The translations under genes and the position numbers were made by a program. From SAT2750 sp964476375 (GTDB taxonomy: Bacteria > Planctomycetota > Planctomycetia > Pirellulales > Pirellulaceae): a DNA stretch of 13,159 bases. Under the pieces are notes generated by a model that worked only from the letters and a program-made list of their open reading frames with translations, made no database searches and was not told where the DNA came from. Shown here piece by piece: positions 6,820 through 13,159 of the stretch. Location of the stretch: assembly GCA_964476375.1 (NCBI GenBank), contig CAYYZW010000321.1:1-13159 (forward strand). The letters run 5' to 3'. How positions within the stretch are numbered: the stretch's first letter is position 1; each line of letters opens with the position of its first letter.

Positions 6820-7179
6820 GAAGGACACGGCTTTACCTGAATGCAACCATCGTCGGCAAGGGATACGTCGGTCGTTGGGGCACGGCCCGCGGTCAACCGA
6901 GGGTGTCCCGAATCCACACCTGGTAACCGGCCGAATTATTACCAGACTGTCTTGTACCAGCTACCGGTAGGGAAACAAAAGACCACATACCCCTGCACGC
7001 CGTTCATTCCAGGCCACGCCAGAGCCGCGATGGACACTTTTTCCGGGACAAACACCAGGGTTCGGGATTGGGTCCATCCCCTCCCCTCCGTTCGTGAGCA
7101 CGACGACTTCCAATCGCTCGTCAAGGAGCCGAAAAACAAGCAAGCGGAATATTGGCCACGGCCGCCACGCCCGGGGTTC
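6820..7179. other. 360-bp intergenic region without a credible gene
   Basis: It lies between the zinc-ribbon gene end and the peptidase gene start. Open frames here (about 60-124 codons, both strands) show no family motifs or ribosome sites and differ from the neighbouring proteins in composition. It must hold the promoter of the peptidase gene. The minus strand has AATAAT at 6940-6935 as a possible -10, but no good -35 at the right distance. Two symmetric elements sit around it: an inverted repeat at 6920-6945 and a 10-bp palindrome at 6961-6970. Confidence 0.5.
6920..6945. repeat. Inverted repeat CTGGTAA-N12-TTACCAG
   Basis: Two perfect 7-bp arms are separated by 12 nt, about 100 bp upstream of the peptidase start and overlapping a possible -10. 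A second perfect palindrome, CTACCGGTAG, lies at 6961-6970. They could form an operator or an RNA hairpin. No U-tract follows, so a terminator is unlikely. Confidence 0.3.
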
Positions 7180-7944
7180 CTAATCCAACCAATCGACCTG
7201 TTGCTCCGGTGTTGAGAAGACATCTTCCAGGATCTCACTGATTTCCGGATCCGCTTGCAGTTCCATCATCTTGGGAATCACCGCGGTAATGATGGCCATG
7301 CTTTCATCCATGATTTTTTTCTTGAGTCTCTCCTTGGATTCCTCATCCGGCTTTCCGATCGCCTGGGCCCGTTCATTGATCGCACGCATTTCCTGATTAA
7401 TTCTCTCCAGATCTTCCCTGGCGTTTTTCGCATCCTCCACCGTGTCAATCCCCTCGAACACCTCGGCCATCTCCCTGGTCAATCCAATCATGTCATCCGC
7501 GATCTTGTCGTGCGTCTCCGCGCCACCGGCCAGCAGGGAAATCACCAGCCAGACGATCGCGCCCAGAACGGCGACTCCCCCCGCGCCCACGGCCACCTTG
7601 ATCGCGGTTTTCCCGCCCTTCCCCCCGCCACCGGCCGCTGCCGATGGCGGCGACGCAAAATTCATCGGAGCCAGGGGCTGCTGAGCGGCCCCGCCCTGCT
7701 GCATCGGCGGCAGGGATCCCATTAACGGATCGGCCGCCTGCTGCTGCCCCGCGGGCAAAGACCCCATTAACGGGTCCACCGGCTGCGCGGGAGCAGGCGC
7801 CGGCGCGGCAGGTTGTGCGGTGGGGGCTGTCGCCTCGGGAACGTGAATCACCGCCCCACACCCACAGCGGGCTTTCTTGCCAGCCAGTCTGTCATCCACG
7901 TTAAAAGGCTTGTCACAATCAGGGCACTGAAAAGAGATAGGCAT
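7180..7944 (-). CDS. Zinc-ribbon, single-pass membrane protein with Pro/Ala/Gln linker and C-terminal coiled coil
   Basis: This encodes 254 residues. The N-terminus (ISFQCPDCDKPFNVDDRL...ARCGCGAVIHVP) is a zinc ribbon with Cys 7, 10, 27 and 29, a module widespread in planctomycete proteins. Residues about 36-110 are a low-complexity Pro/Ala/Gln/Gly linker holding two copies of DPLMGSLP. A transmembrane segment spans about 114-139 (IKVAVGAGGVAVLGAIVWLVISLLAG). The rest (about 143-254) is charged and helical, probably a coiled coil (EDAKNAREDLERINQEMRAI, ESKERLKKKIMDES). The zinc ribbon probably faces the cytoplasm and the coiled coil the periplasm, by inference from topology. The function is unknown. 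The ATG at 7944 is chosen because the ribbon begins there and GGTGG lies about 7 nt upstream; the frame continues to 8034 without family-like sequence. It stands alone between intergenic gaps of 178 and 360 bp. Confidence 0.85.
   Translation of the reverse strand: MPISFQCPDCDKPFNVDDRLAGKKARCGCGAVIHVPEATAPTAQPAAPAPAPAQPVDPLMGSLPAGQQQAADPLMGSLPPMQQGGAAQQPLAPMNFASPPSAAAGGGGKGGKTAIKVAVGAGGVAVLGAIVWLVISLLAGGAETHDKIADDMIGLTREMAEVFEGIDTVEDAKNAREDLERINQEMRAINERAQAIGKPDEESKERLKKKIMDESMAIITAVIPKMMELQADPEISEILEDVFSTPEQQVDWLD
7717..7774 (-). repeat. Imperfect internal repeat encoding DPLMGSLP twice
   Basis: The protein segment DPLMGSLPAGQQQ is repeated as DPLMGSLPPMQQ within the linker. In DNA the pair CCCATTAACGG appears at about 7718-7728 and 7763-7773. 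It looks like a short in-frame duplication of linker sequence or a repeated docking motif. Confidence 0.6.
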
Positions 7945-8122
7945 GTATTCCACCACGGGTCTGAAAGAAAAACAGGTTTTGGCCATGTGTATGACGGCCG
8001 GCCATCCACACGAAAAAAGACAGGGATCGAACAATGTACCAGAAGGGCGTCAAAGAAGTACCCGTTTGGGTATCCGATGCAGAATCCAGCGCATTGCCGG
8101 GCCCTGGTCTGCAGCCGCTTGA
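7945..8122. other. Intergenic region between DUF1501 B and the zinc-ribbon gene
   Basis: This 178-bp stretch holds the leader of the zinc-ribbon gene. On the minus strand TTGACG (8053-8048) and TTCGAT (8031-8026), 16 nt apart, form a weak promoter candidate. A small hairpin TACCC-GTTT-GGGTA lies at 8059-8072, about 50 bp past the DUF1501 B stop. It could be a weak terminator but has only a poor T-rich tail (CTTCTTTG). No gene is seen. Confidence 0.3.
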
Positions 8123-9589
8123 TCAGGCAATTATTTTTTTCAGCAGCCGGGCCTGTTCCACGCCGGTCAGCCGCTGCTCCAGGCCCTGGTACGGGTAGGT
8201 CAGCCGCTCGTGGTCAATTCCAAGGCAATGCAGGATGGTCGCGTTCAGATCGCGAATATGGACGGCGTCCTCGACCACGTTGTAGCCGTAATCATCGGTT
8301 TTCCCGAGCTGAACGCCCCCCTTGATTCCCCCACCCGCCATCCAGACGCTGAAACAACGGCCATGGTGGTCACGGCCATATTTATCCTTCGTCAATGTCC
8401 CCTGGGCATATACCGTGCGGCCAAACTCGCCCCCCCAGACGACCAGGGTTTCATCCAGCATACCCCGTGCCTTGAGATCCTTGATCAGCGCGGCCGAGGC
8501 CTGGTCCACATCCGCGCACTGCCCGCGAATCTGGGCGGGCAGGTTCCCGTGCTGGTCCCAGCCGCGGTGAAAGAGCTGAATAAACCGGACGCCCCGTTCC
8601 GCCAGTCGCCGGGCCAGGATACAGTTGGCCGCAAAAGTGCCGGGCTTGCGGGCCTTGTCGCCGTAGAGCTCGAACACGCCCTCGCTCTCATCTGCAAGGT
8701 TGACCAGGTCCGGCACCGAGGATTGCATGCGGAAGGCCATCTCGTACTGGGCGATGCGGGTCTGAATCTCCGGATCCCCGCTCCGCTCGGCCTTGATCGC
8801 ATTCAGGCGACCGAGTCCCTCCAGCATCTTCCGCCGCCCGTCGCCCTCTACCCCCGGAGGATTCCCGAGGTAAAGAACCGGGTCCCTGCCACTTCGAAAG
8901 CGAACCCCCTGGTGATTGGACGGCAGGAAGCCACTGCTCCAGAGACGGGAAAAGAGTGGCTGCCCACCGGGGTTGCCGGTCCCCTGCGAGATCAGAACGA
9001 TATAGGCGGGCAGATCCTCGTTCTCACTACCAAGGCCATAGCTGAGCCAGGAACCCATGCTCGGCTTGCCCAGCTGCTGCGTGCCTGTATTGATATAGGT
9101 AATCGCCGGATCGTGGTTAATTGCCTCGGTATGGGTCGAACGAATAATCGCGATCTCGTCCGCCACGCTGCCGATATGAGGCAGTGTCTCGCTGAGCCAG
9201 GCACCACACTGGCCGTGCTGCTTGAATTTCATCACCGAGGGTGCCACCGGGAAACTCTTCTGCTTGTGCGTCATCTCCGTCAGCCGCTGCCCCTGCCGAA
9301 TCGAATCGGGAAGGTCCGACCCGAAAAGACCGGCCAGCTTCGGCTTGGGGTCGTAGAGGTCCAGGTGGGACGGGCCGCCCGACTGGAAGAGGTAAATCAC
9401 CCGCTTGGCGGTGGGGGCGAAGTGGGGAAGATCCGGCAGGCCGGGCGTCGACCTGTCCCGCCTGTCACGGCCCAGCACCGTCGATCCGGTCAGCTGCGCC
9501 AGCGCCGCCGCGCCGAGGCACCCGGCAGTCTGTCCCAGCAGTTCACGCCGAGCAATCGCTCTCTCGGGCATCATATCCACATTCTTCAC
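8123..9589 (-). CDS. DUF1501 family protein B, partner of the DUF1553 gene (Tat-exported)
   Basis: This encodes 488 residues from the GTG at 9589, or 483 from the ATG at 9574. A twin-arginine leader is visible (AIARRELLGQTAGCLGAAALAQLTG; Arg-Arg at 14-15). Family signatures are QSGGPSHLDLYDPKP, MGSWLSYGLGSEN, GWDQHGNLP, GGEFGRTVYAQG and YGRDHHGRCFSVWMAGGGIKGG, which belong to the alkaline-phosphatase-superfamily fold. Unlike protein A, the first signature has Ser in place of Asp before GGPSH (QSGGPSH versus MDGGPSH), so the two belong to different subgroups. Activity is unestablished for the family. The open frame continues upstream inside the DUF1553 gene, but that part is a shadow. The GTG is preferred because GGGAG sits 7 nt before it and overlaps the upstream stop, indicating translational coupling. 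Pairing with a DUF1549/DUF1553 gene is the standard planctomycete arrangement. Confidence 0.93.
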   Translation of the reverse strand: MKNVDMMPERAIARRELLGQTAGCLGAAALAQLTGSTVLGRDRRDRSTPGLPDLPHFAPTAKRVIYLFQSGGPSHLDLYDPKPKLAGLFGSDLPDSIRQGQRLTEMTHKQKSFPVAPSVMKFKQHGQCGAWLSETLPHIGSVADEIAIIRSTHTEAINHDPAITYINTGTQQLGKPSMGSWLSYGLGSENEDLPAYIVLISQGTGNPGGQPLFSRLWSSGFLPSNHQGVRFRSGRDPVLYLGNPPGVEGDGRRKMLEGLGRLNAIKAERSGDPEIQTRIAQYEMAFRMQSSVPDLVNLADESEGVFELYGDKARKPGTFAANCILARRLAERGVRFIQLFHRGWDQHGNLPAQIRGQCADVDQASAALIKDLKARGMLDETLVVWGGEFGRTVYAQGTLTKDKYGRDHHGRCFSVWMAGGGIKGGVQLGKTDDYGYNVVEDAVHIRDLNATILHCLGIDHERLTYPYQGLEQRLTGVEQARLLKKIIA

Positions 9590-9593
9590 TCTC

Positions 9594-12500
9594 TCACTCC
9601 CGTGTGATTGTCTCGTCCAGGTTGAGGATCGTGTTGGCCACCATCGCCAGCGCCGCGTGCATGGCAGTATCAAGCGACATGTCCCGCGAGGACTCCCCCA
9701 CCGCCAGCAGTTGCCCGGCCGCCTCGGGCCTGGCTGTATAGATCTCCAGCTGCTGCTGGTAAATATCCCCCAGGATGGCCATCTCCTGTGGGTCCGGCCG
9801 ACGTGCCGTGGCACGAAAAAACATCGATGAAATCGCCGCGTCGGCATCCCCTGCACCCTCCGCAAGTGCCCGCTCGGCCAGCTTGCGAGCCGCCTCCACA
9901 AAGACCGGGTCGTTCAGCATCACCAGCGCCATCAGCGGCGTGTTGGTCCGTTGCCGGCGGACCGTGCACGTTTCCCGCGTGGGAGCGTCGATGGCAAACA
10001 GGTTGGGTGGCGGCACCGACCGCTTCCAGTAAACGTAAAGGCTCCGCCGGTAGAGCTTGCTGCCCGTGTCCTGCACGTAGGGGCGGTTGGACGTCTCCAG
10101 CCAGAGCCCGCCAGGCTGGTACGGCTTGACACTGGGTCCCCCGGTCCGTGATACCAGCAGCCCACTCACTGCCAGCGCGTTATCGCGTATTGCCTCGGCG
10201 GACATGCGATACCGGCTGCCCCGCCCGAGCAGCCGGTTGGCAGGATCCTTTTCCCAGGCCTGCGACGACATCGCCGATTCCTGGCGGTAGGTTGCCGAGG
10301 TCACCAGCAGCCGGACCAGGCGTTTCACGTCCCAGCCCGAATCGACAAACTCGCATGCCAGCCAGTCCAGGAGATCCGGATGGCTCGGCAACTCTCCCTG
10401 CGTCCCGAAATCCTCCGCCGACATCACCAGCCCGGTGCCAAAGAGCATCTGCCAGATGCGGTTCACCGTGACCCGGCTGGTAAGCGGATTGGCCGGATCC
10501 GTGATCCAGCGGGCAAGTCCCAGCCGGTCAGGGCGCGCATCATCGGCGAGCGGGTGAAGAAAAGAGGGGGTACCGGCGGTTACCTCGTCCCCGGGCTGGT
10601 CATACTGGCCCCGCTCGAGCAGGAACGTGGAGCGACGATCCTTCATTTCCTGCATCACCATCACGGTCTGGGCAGCAGCCTGCGCACCCAACTCTGCATG
10701 CCGTGCCTTCAGTGCAGTCAACCGGGCCACATGTTCCCGGTAAACGGGATCCACGTTCTCCAGGTAATATTGCCTGAGTTCTTTTTTCTGTGCCTCGCTG
10801 CGATCCCCGACAGCCAGCGTGAGAATCCTGCTGACCGGGCTGGAACCGGCCAGCGTGGCGACCGCCGCCGGGGTCAGCGCCCCGCGATAAAACCGCACAT
10901 CGTCGATACCTCCCGAAAAGTAACCGGAGGGATTGCGCCGCCCGACGTGCAGCGGCTTGTCCGTATGAATGGTTTTGCTGAGGCTGTCCCGGGTGATGTT
11001 CACCGCCTGGGAAACCCCATCGTAATAGAGCTGAAAACCAGCCGCCTTGCTTGTCCCGTCATAGGTGACGAACAGGTGTGTCCATTTCCCTGTCGGCACA
11101 GGTTTTGTCGACTTGGCATGGATTGCATTGGCCGGCCACTGGTGAATCATGTGAAACTCGGCGTGGCCGCCTACCAGGTAAAGATCCCAGCCGCGGTAAC
11201 TATTCGCATCATCCATCCTGGCGATGATCGCGCCGCTGTCGCCACCACGCTTGATCCACGCGCCATAGGAGAAGGCATCGGTTCGCTCCAACCCCAGCCG
11301 ATCTCCCAGGTCCAGGTACGTTGCACCGTCGAGAACCACCGCGCCGCCAGAGTGCCCCGTGTCCCGAACGGCCGATCCGGCAATCACGCCAGCCGGTTTT
11401 TCGCTGACCGTGTCGATCACATCGTTTCCATCCGCGGCATCGAGCGGCAGGTGCAATAGCAGGCCCCCTGGAAGGACAGGCTGGTCCGCCCCGGCCGCCG
11501 ACTGCTCTTTCTCCCACCTCGCCAGCCGCGGAGCGGCGCGGGCCGCCTCATCCGTTATCTGCTTTTCTGCCGTGCGGATCTGTTTTTCAAGCACGATCAT
11601 TTTCCGGTCGATCAAGGGACTCGAAACCGGGACCAGCGGATCCACATTTCCCTGCCGGTTTTCCACGCCGCGGTCGGTAATGTTATTGAAGTACGCGAAG
11701 AAACGGTAAAAGTCCGTCTGGGTGATCGGGTCATACTTGTGTTCATGACACTGGGCGCACTGCATGGTCAGTCCCAGCCAGACGGTCGAGGTGGTGCGAA
11801 CACGGTCCAGCACGTATTCCACCCGGTATTCCTCGGAGATCCCCGAGGCGGTCACGCCATGGTTGCGGTTAAAGCCGGTGGCGACCACCTGGTCCGCGGT
11901 GGCATCGGGTAAAAGGTCCCCGGCGACCTGCTCAACGGTAAACTGGTCAAATGGCATGTTGCTGTTAAAGGCCCTGATCACCCAGTCCCGCCAGGGCCAC
12001 ATCTCCCGGTGGTAATCCTCGTGGTAGCCATGCGTATCGGCATAACGGGCGGCGTCGAGCCACTCCAGCGCGATCCGCTCGCCGTAGGCAGGTGATGCCA
12101 GCAGCCGGGATACCAGCTGCTGGTAGGCGTCGGGCCGGGAATCCCTGACGAATCGTTCCACTTCCTGCGGGGTCGGCGGCAGCCCGGTCAGGTCCAGCGT
12201 GAGGCGGCGAACAAGCGTTCTGCGATCTGCCTGCGGTGAGGCCTGCAGCTGGTTCGATTCCAGCCGGGCCAGCACAAAACGGTCGACTGGGTTGCGGACC
12301 CACTGCCGCTGCTGCACGTGCGGCAGAGGAGGCCGACCTGGCTTTTCAAAGGCCCAGTGCCCCTGGTAACTGCCCCCCTCAGCAATCCAGCGCCGGAGCA
12401 GGGCAATCTCGTCTTCGGTCAATTGCCGTGGCTCGTCCGCCGGTGGCATGCGGATGGATTCATCGCCCGCGGTGATCCGTCGGAACAGCAGACTTTTTCC

Positions 12501-12773
12501 GGGCGACCCAGGCACGATCGCTGCAGAGCCGTCCCGCAGCACGTGGGAGGACGACTGGCTGTCAAGTCGAAGCTCTCCCTTGCGAGCATCCTCGTCTGCA
12601 CCATGGCAGCGAAAACAGGCCGCCGCCAGGATCGGCCGGACGTCGCGCGCGTAACTGACCGGCTCCCTGGCAACGGCCGGGGCCGAAAGGACTATCAACG
12701 CCAGCACGTTAACGAGAAGCGTGCTGCGCACCATGGTGCCCTTCACGGGCAGGCAGACCGGCAGTCGTTTCAT
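9594..12773 (-). CDS. Secreted cytochrome-c-type DUF1549 / LamG / DUF1553 protein
   Basis: This encodes 1059 residues. After a signal peptide (STLLVNVLALIVLSAPAVA) comes a planctomycete cytochrome-c-like domain: YARDVRPILAAACFRCHGAD with CxxCH at 53-57 and the later Met region IRMPPADE. DUF1549 follows (about 155-365; RRLTLDLTGLPPTPQEVERF, AARYADTHGYHEDYHREMWPWRDW), with a second CxxCH (CAQCH, 339-343) in GLTMQCAQCHEHKYDPIT. A LamG/concanavalin-type domain (about 435-645; LLLHLPLDAADGND, FSYGAWIKRGGDSGAIIA, GGIDDVRFYRGALTP) is inserted before a coiled linker and DUF1553 (about 735-1055; RLGLARWITDPANPLTSRVTVNR, NRLLGRGSRYRMSAEAIRDN). Haem binding is expected at the first CxxCH and uncertain at the second. 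The overall function is unknown; association with exported electron transfer or polymer breakdown is conjecture. The ATG at 12773 has AGGGG 6 nt upstream; the ATG at 12734 is an alternative. It is the first gene of the pair with DUF1501 B. Confidence 0.95.
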   Translation of the reverse strand: MKRLPVCLPVKGTMVRSTLLVNVLALIVLSAPAVAREPVSYARDVRPILAAACFRCHGADEDARKGELRLDSQSSSHVLRDGSAAIVPGSPGKSLLFRRITAGDESIRMPPADEPRQLTEDEIALLRRWIAEGGSYQGHWAFEKPGRPPLPHVQQRQWVRNPVDRFVLARLESNQLQASPQADRRTLVRRLTLDLTGLPPTPQEVERFVRDSRPDAYQQLVSRLLASPAYGERIALEWLDAARYADTHGYHEDYHREMWPWRDWVIRAFNSNMPFDQFTVEQVAGDLLPDATADQVVATGFNRNHGVTASGISEEYRVEYVLDRVRTTSTVWLGLTMQCAQCHEHKYDPITQTDFYRFFAYFNNITDRGVENRQGNVDPLVPVSSPLIDRKMIVLEKQIRTAEKQITDEAARAAPRLARWEKEQSAAGADQPVLPGGLLLHLPLDAADGNDVIDTVSEKPAGVIAGSAVRDTGHSGGAVVLDGATYLDLGDRLGLERTDAFSYGAWIKRGGDSGAIIARMDDANSYRGWDLYLVGGHAEFHMIHQWPANAIHAKSTKPVPTGKWTHLFVTYDGTSKAAGFQLYYDGVSQAVNITRDSLSKTIHTDKPLHVGRRNPSGYFSGGIDDVRFYRGALTPAAVATLAGSSPVSRILTLAVGDRSEAQKKELRQYYLENVDPVYREHVARLTALKARHAELGAQAAAQTVMVMQEMKDRRSTFLLERGQYDQPGDEVTAGTPSFLHPLADDARPDRLGLARWITDPANPLTSRVTVNRIWQMLFGTGLVMSAEDFGTQGELPSHPDLLDWLACEFVDSGWDVKRLVRLLVTSATYRQESAMSSQAWEKDPANRLLGRGSRYRMSAEAIRDNALAVSGLLVSRTGGPSVKPYQPGGLWLETSNRPYVQDTGSKLYRRSLYVYWKRSVPPPNLFAIDAPTRETCTVRRQRTNTPLMALVMLNDPVFVEAARKLAERALAEGAGDADAAISSMFFRATARRPDPQEMAILGDIYQQQLEIYTARPEAAGQLLAVGESSRDMSLDTAMHAALAMVANTILNLDETITRE
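9597..9601 (-). promoter_or_regulatory. Ribosome binding site for DUF1501 B, overlapping the DUF1553 gene end
   Basis: GGGAG on the minus strand spans the last codons of the upstream gene, just before its TGA (9596-9594), and is 7 nt from the GTG at 9589. It is 22 nt from the ATG at 9574, too far to serve that start. This favours a GTG start and coupled translation. Confidence 0.6.
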
Positions 12774-13053
12774 GGCAGACCCCTGGGGAATCCTAAGAGA
12801 CGTGCGACTCTGCTCGATTGTAGCCGCTCGCTGGCGGGGGCGGCAAACCAGGGTCCAGACTTCAGTCCCCTCCCCTCGTGGTGAAACCGATCCTGCGGAA
12901 ACAGATCACGTGTGAGGCCTCGAAGCACCTGCTCCTTGAATCCCACCCTGATTAAGAATCCCGGCGGAATGATGGCTTTCCCGCCAGAGATGCGACGCTA
13001 AGATAGGGTCTTGGTACTGGATCTCTTCGTTCCCATGATTCACGAGAGTGGCA
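12774..13053. other. Divergent intergenic region (280 bp)
   Basis: It separates the divergent DUF1553 and PQQ-propeller-like genes and should hold both promoters. On the plus strand TAAGAT (12999-13004) is a possible -10, with TTTCCC (12977-12982) as a poor -35, about 50 bp before the ATG at 13054. No credible gene is seen; a minus-strand open frame at 12906-13157 overlaps the real plus-strand gene and has no motifs. Confidence 0.4.
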
Positions 13054-13159
13054 ATGAAACACCGTTTAACAGCTTTACTCGTTTTTCTCCTGGTAACCCC
13101 TGGATTCCTGATCGCAGACGACTGGACCCAATGGGCCGGGAATGACCGGCTCTGCAACT
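13054..13159 (+). CDS. Start of a secreted protein, probably a PQQ-like beta-propeller protein (3' end outside the window)
   Basis: Thirty-five codons are visible. They begin with a signal peptide (MKHRLTALLVFLLVTPGFLIA) followed by DDWTQWAGNDRLCN. The D-W-x-Q-W-x-G-x-x-R pattern directly after the leader is typical of planctomycete PQQ-repeat, BamB-like propeller proteins (usually DWPQWRGPNRDG). GAGAG lies 5 nt before the ATG. The frame is open to the window edge. The signal peptide is clear; the family call rests on one short motif. Confidence 0.6.
   Translation, partial: MKHRLTALLVFLLVTPGFLIADDWTQWAGNDRLCN

Noticed and set aside
6939..7238. Small minus-strand genes (60-99 codons) in the 6820-7179 gap
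   Set aside because: They overlap the end of the zinc-ribbon gene or start without ribosome sites, and show no motif, leader or coding-like composition.
8059..8072. Rho-independent terminator after DUF1501 B
   Set aside because: The stem is only 5 bp and the following bases are not a real T-run, so it is noted only as a weak hairpin in the intergenic entry.
8210..9607. A 465-codon open frame on the plus strand opposite DUF1501 B
   Set aside because: It is an antisense shadow of a GC-rich gene: no family motifs, no leader or ribosome site, and the minus-strand gene has clear DUF1501 signatures throughout.
9590..9901. Long N-terminal extension of DUF1501 B up to 9901
   Set aside because: It lies inside the DUF1553 gene in another frame, is rich in Arg/Trp/Ser as out-of-frame sequence usually is, and would bury the Tat leader.
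10380..11459. A 359-codon open frame on the plus strand opposite the DUF1553 gene
   Set aside because: It is an antisense shadow; the opposite strand encodes recognisable LamG and DUF1553 sequence over the same bases.

Overview
The window looks like a chromosomal segment of a planctomycete (Planctomycetota, probably class Planctomycetia). It is moderately GC-rich and carries families that are hallmarks of that phylum: two DUF1501 proteins with Tat-like leaders, a DUF1549/DUF1553 cytochrome-type protein with a LamG insert, a PVC-type membrane-bound dehydrogenase with HEAT-like repeats, a zinc-ribbon protein with a Pro/Ala/Gln-rich linker, and an SHD1 domain. No tRNA, rRNA, CRISPR array, insertion sequence or phage gene was seen.

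Layout, left to right. Positions 2-1261 (+) hold the 3' part of a PVC-type dehydrogenase gene, which meets tail to tail with 14 bp of spacing a block of eight genes on the minus strand. Read in their direction of transcription these are: DUF1549/LamG/DUF1553 (12773-9594), DUF1501 B (9589-8123), zinc-ribbon membrane protein (7944-7180), gluzincin-like peptidase with a LecA-like C-terminus (6819-4963), DUF169 protein (4827-4138), exported thioredoxin-like protein (3935-3156), cupin (3085-2711) and DUF1501 A (2670-1276). At the right edge a plus-strand gene for a secreted, probably PQQ-propeller-type protein begins at 13054, so 12774-13053 is a divergent promoter region.

The main discovery is the thioredoxin-like gene at 3156-3935. 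A conventional reading breaks it into two pieces, 3702-3935 and 3156-3686. The break is one in-frame TGA at 3702-3704, placed exactly where the first active-site cysteine of the CxxC motif belongs (...FWGDW-TGA-PPCRAMYPH...). The frame is intact on both sides. A perfect 6-bp stem with a GGUC loop (3661-3676) starts 25 nt after the TGA, as expected of a bacterial SECIS. I read the gene as a 259-residue exported selenoprotein with a U-P-P-C active site and a C-terminal SHD1-like domain. It is followed by a small cupin and a DUF1501 gene in a likely operon.

The DUF1553 and DUF1501 B genes form a tightly coupled pair: the Shine-Dalgarno for a GTG start overlaps the upstream stop. This is the usual planctomycete pairing of a secreted haem-c/DUF1549/DUF1553 protein with a Tat-exported DUF1501 partner. 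Their biochemical function is not established. The LamG and LecA-like domains nearby suggest glycan or surface-polymer contact, but that is inference.
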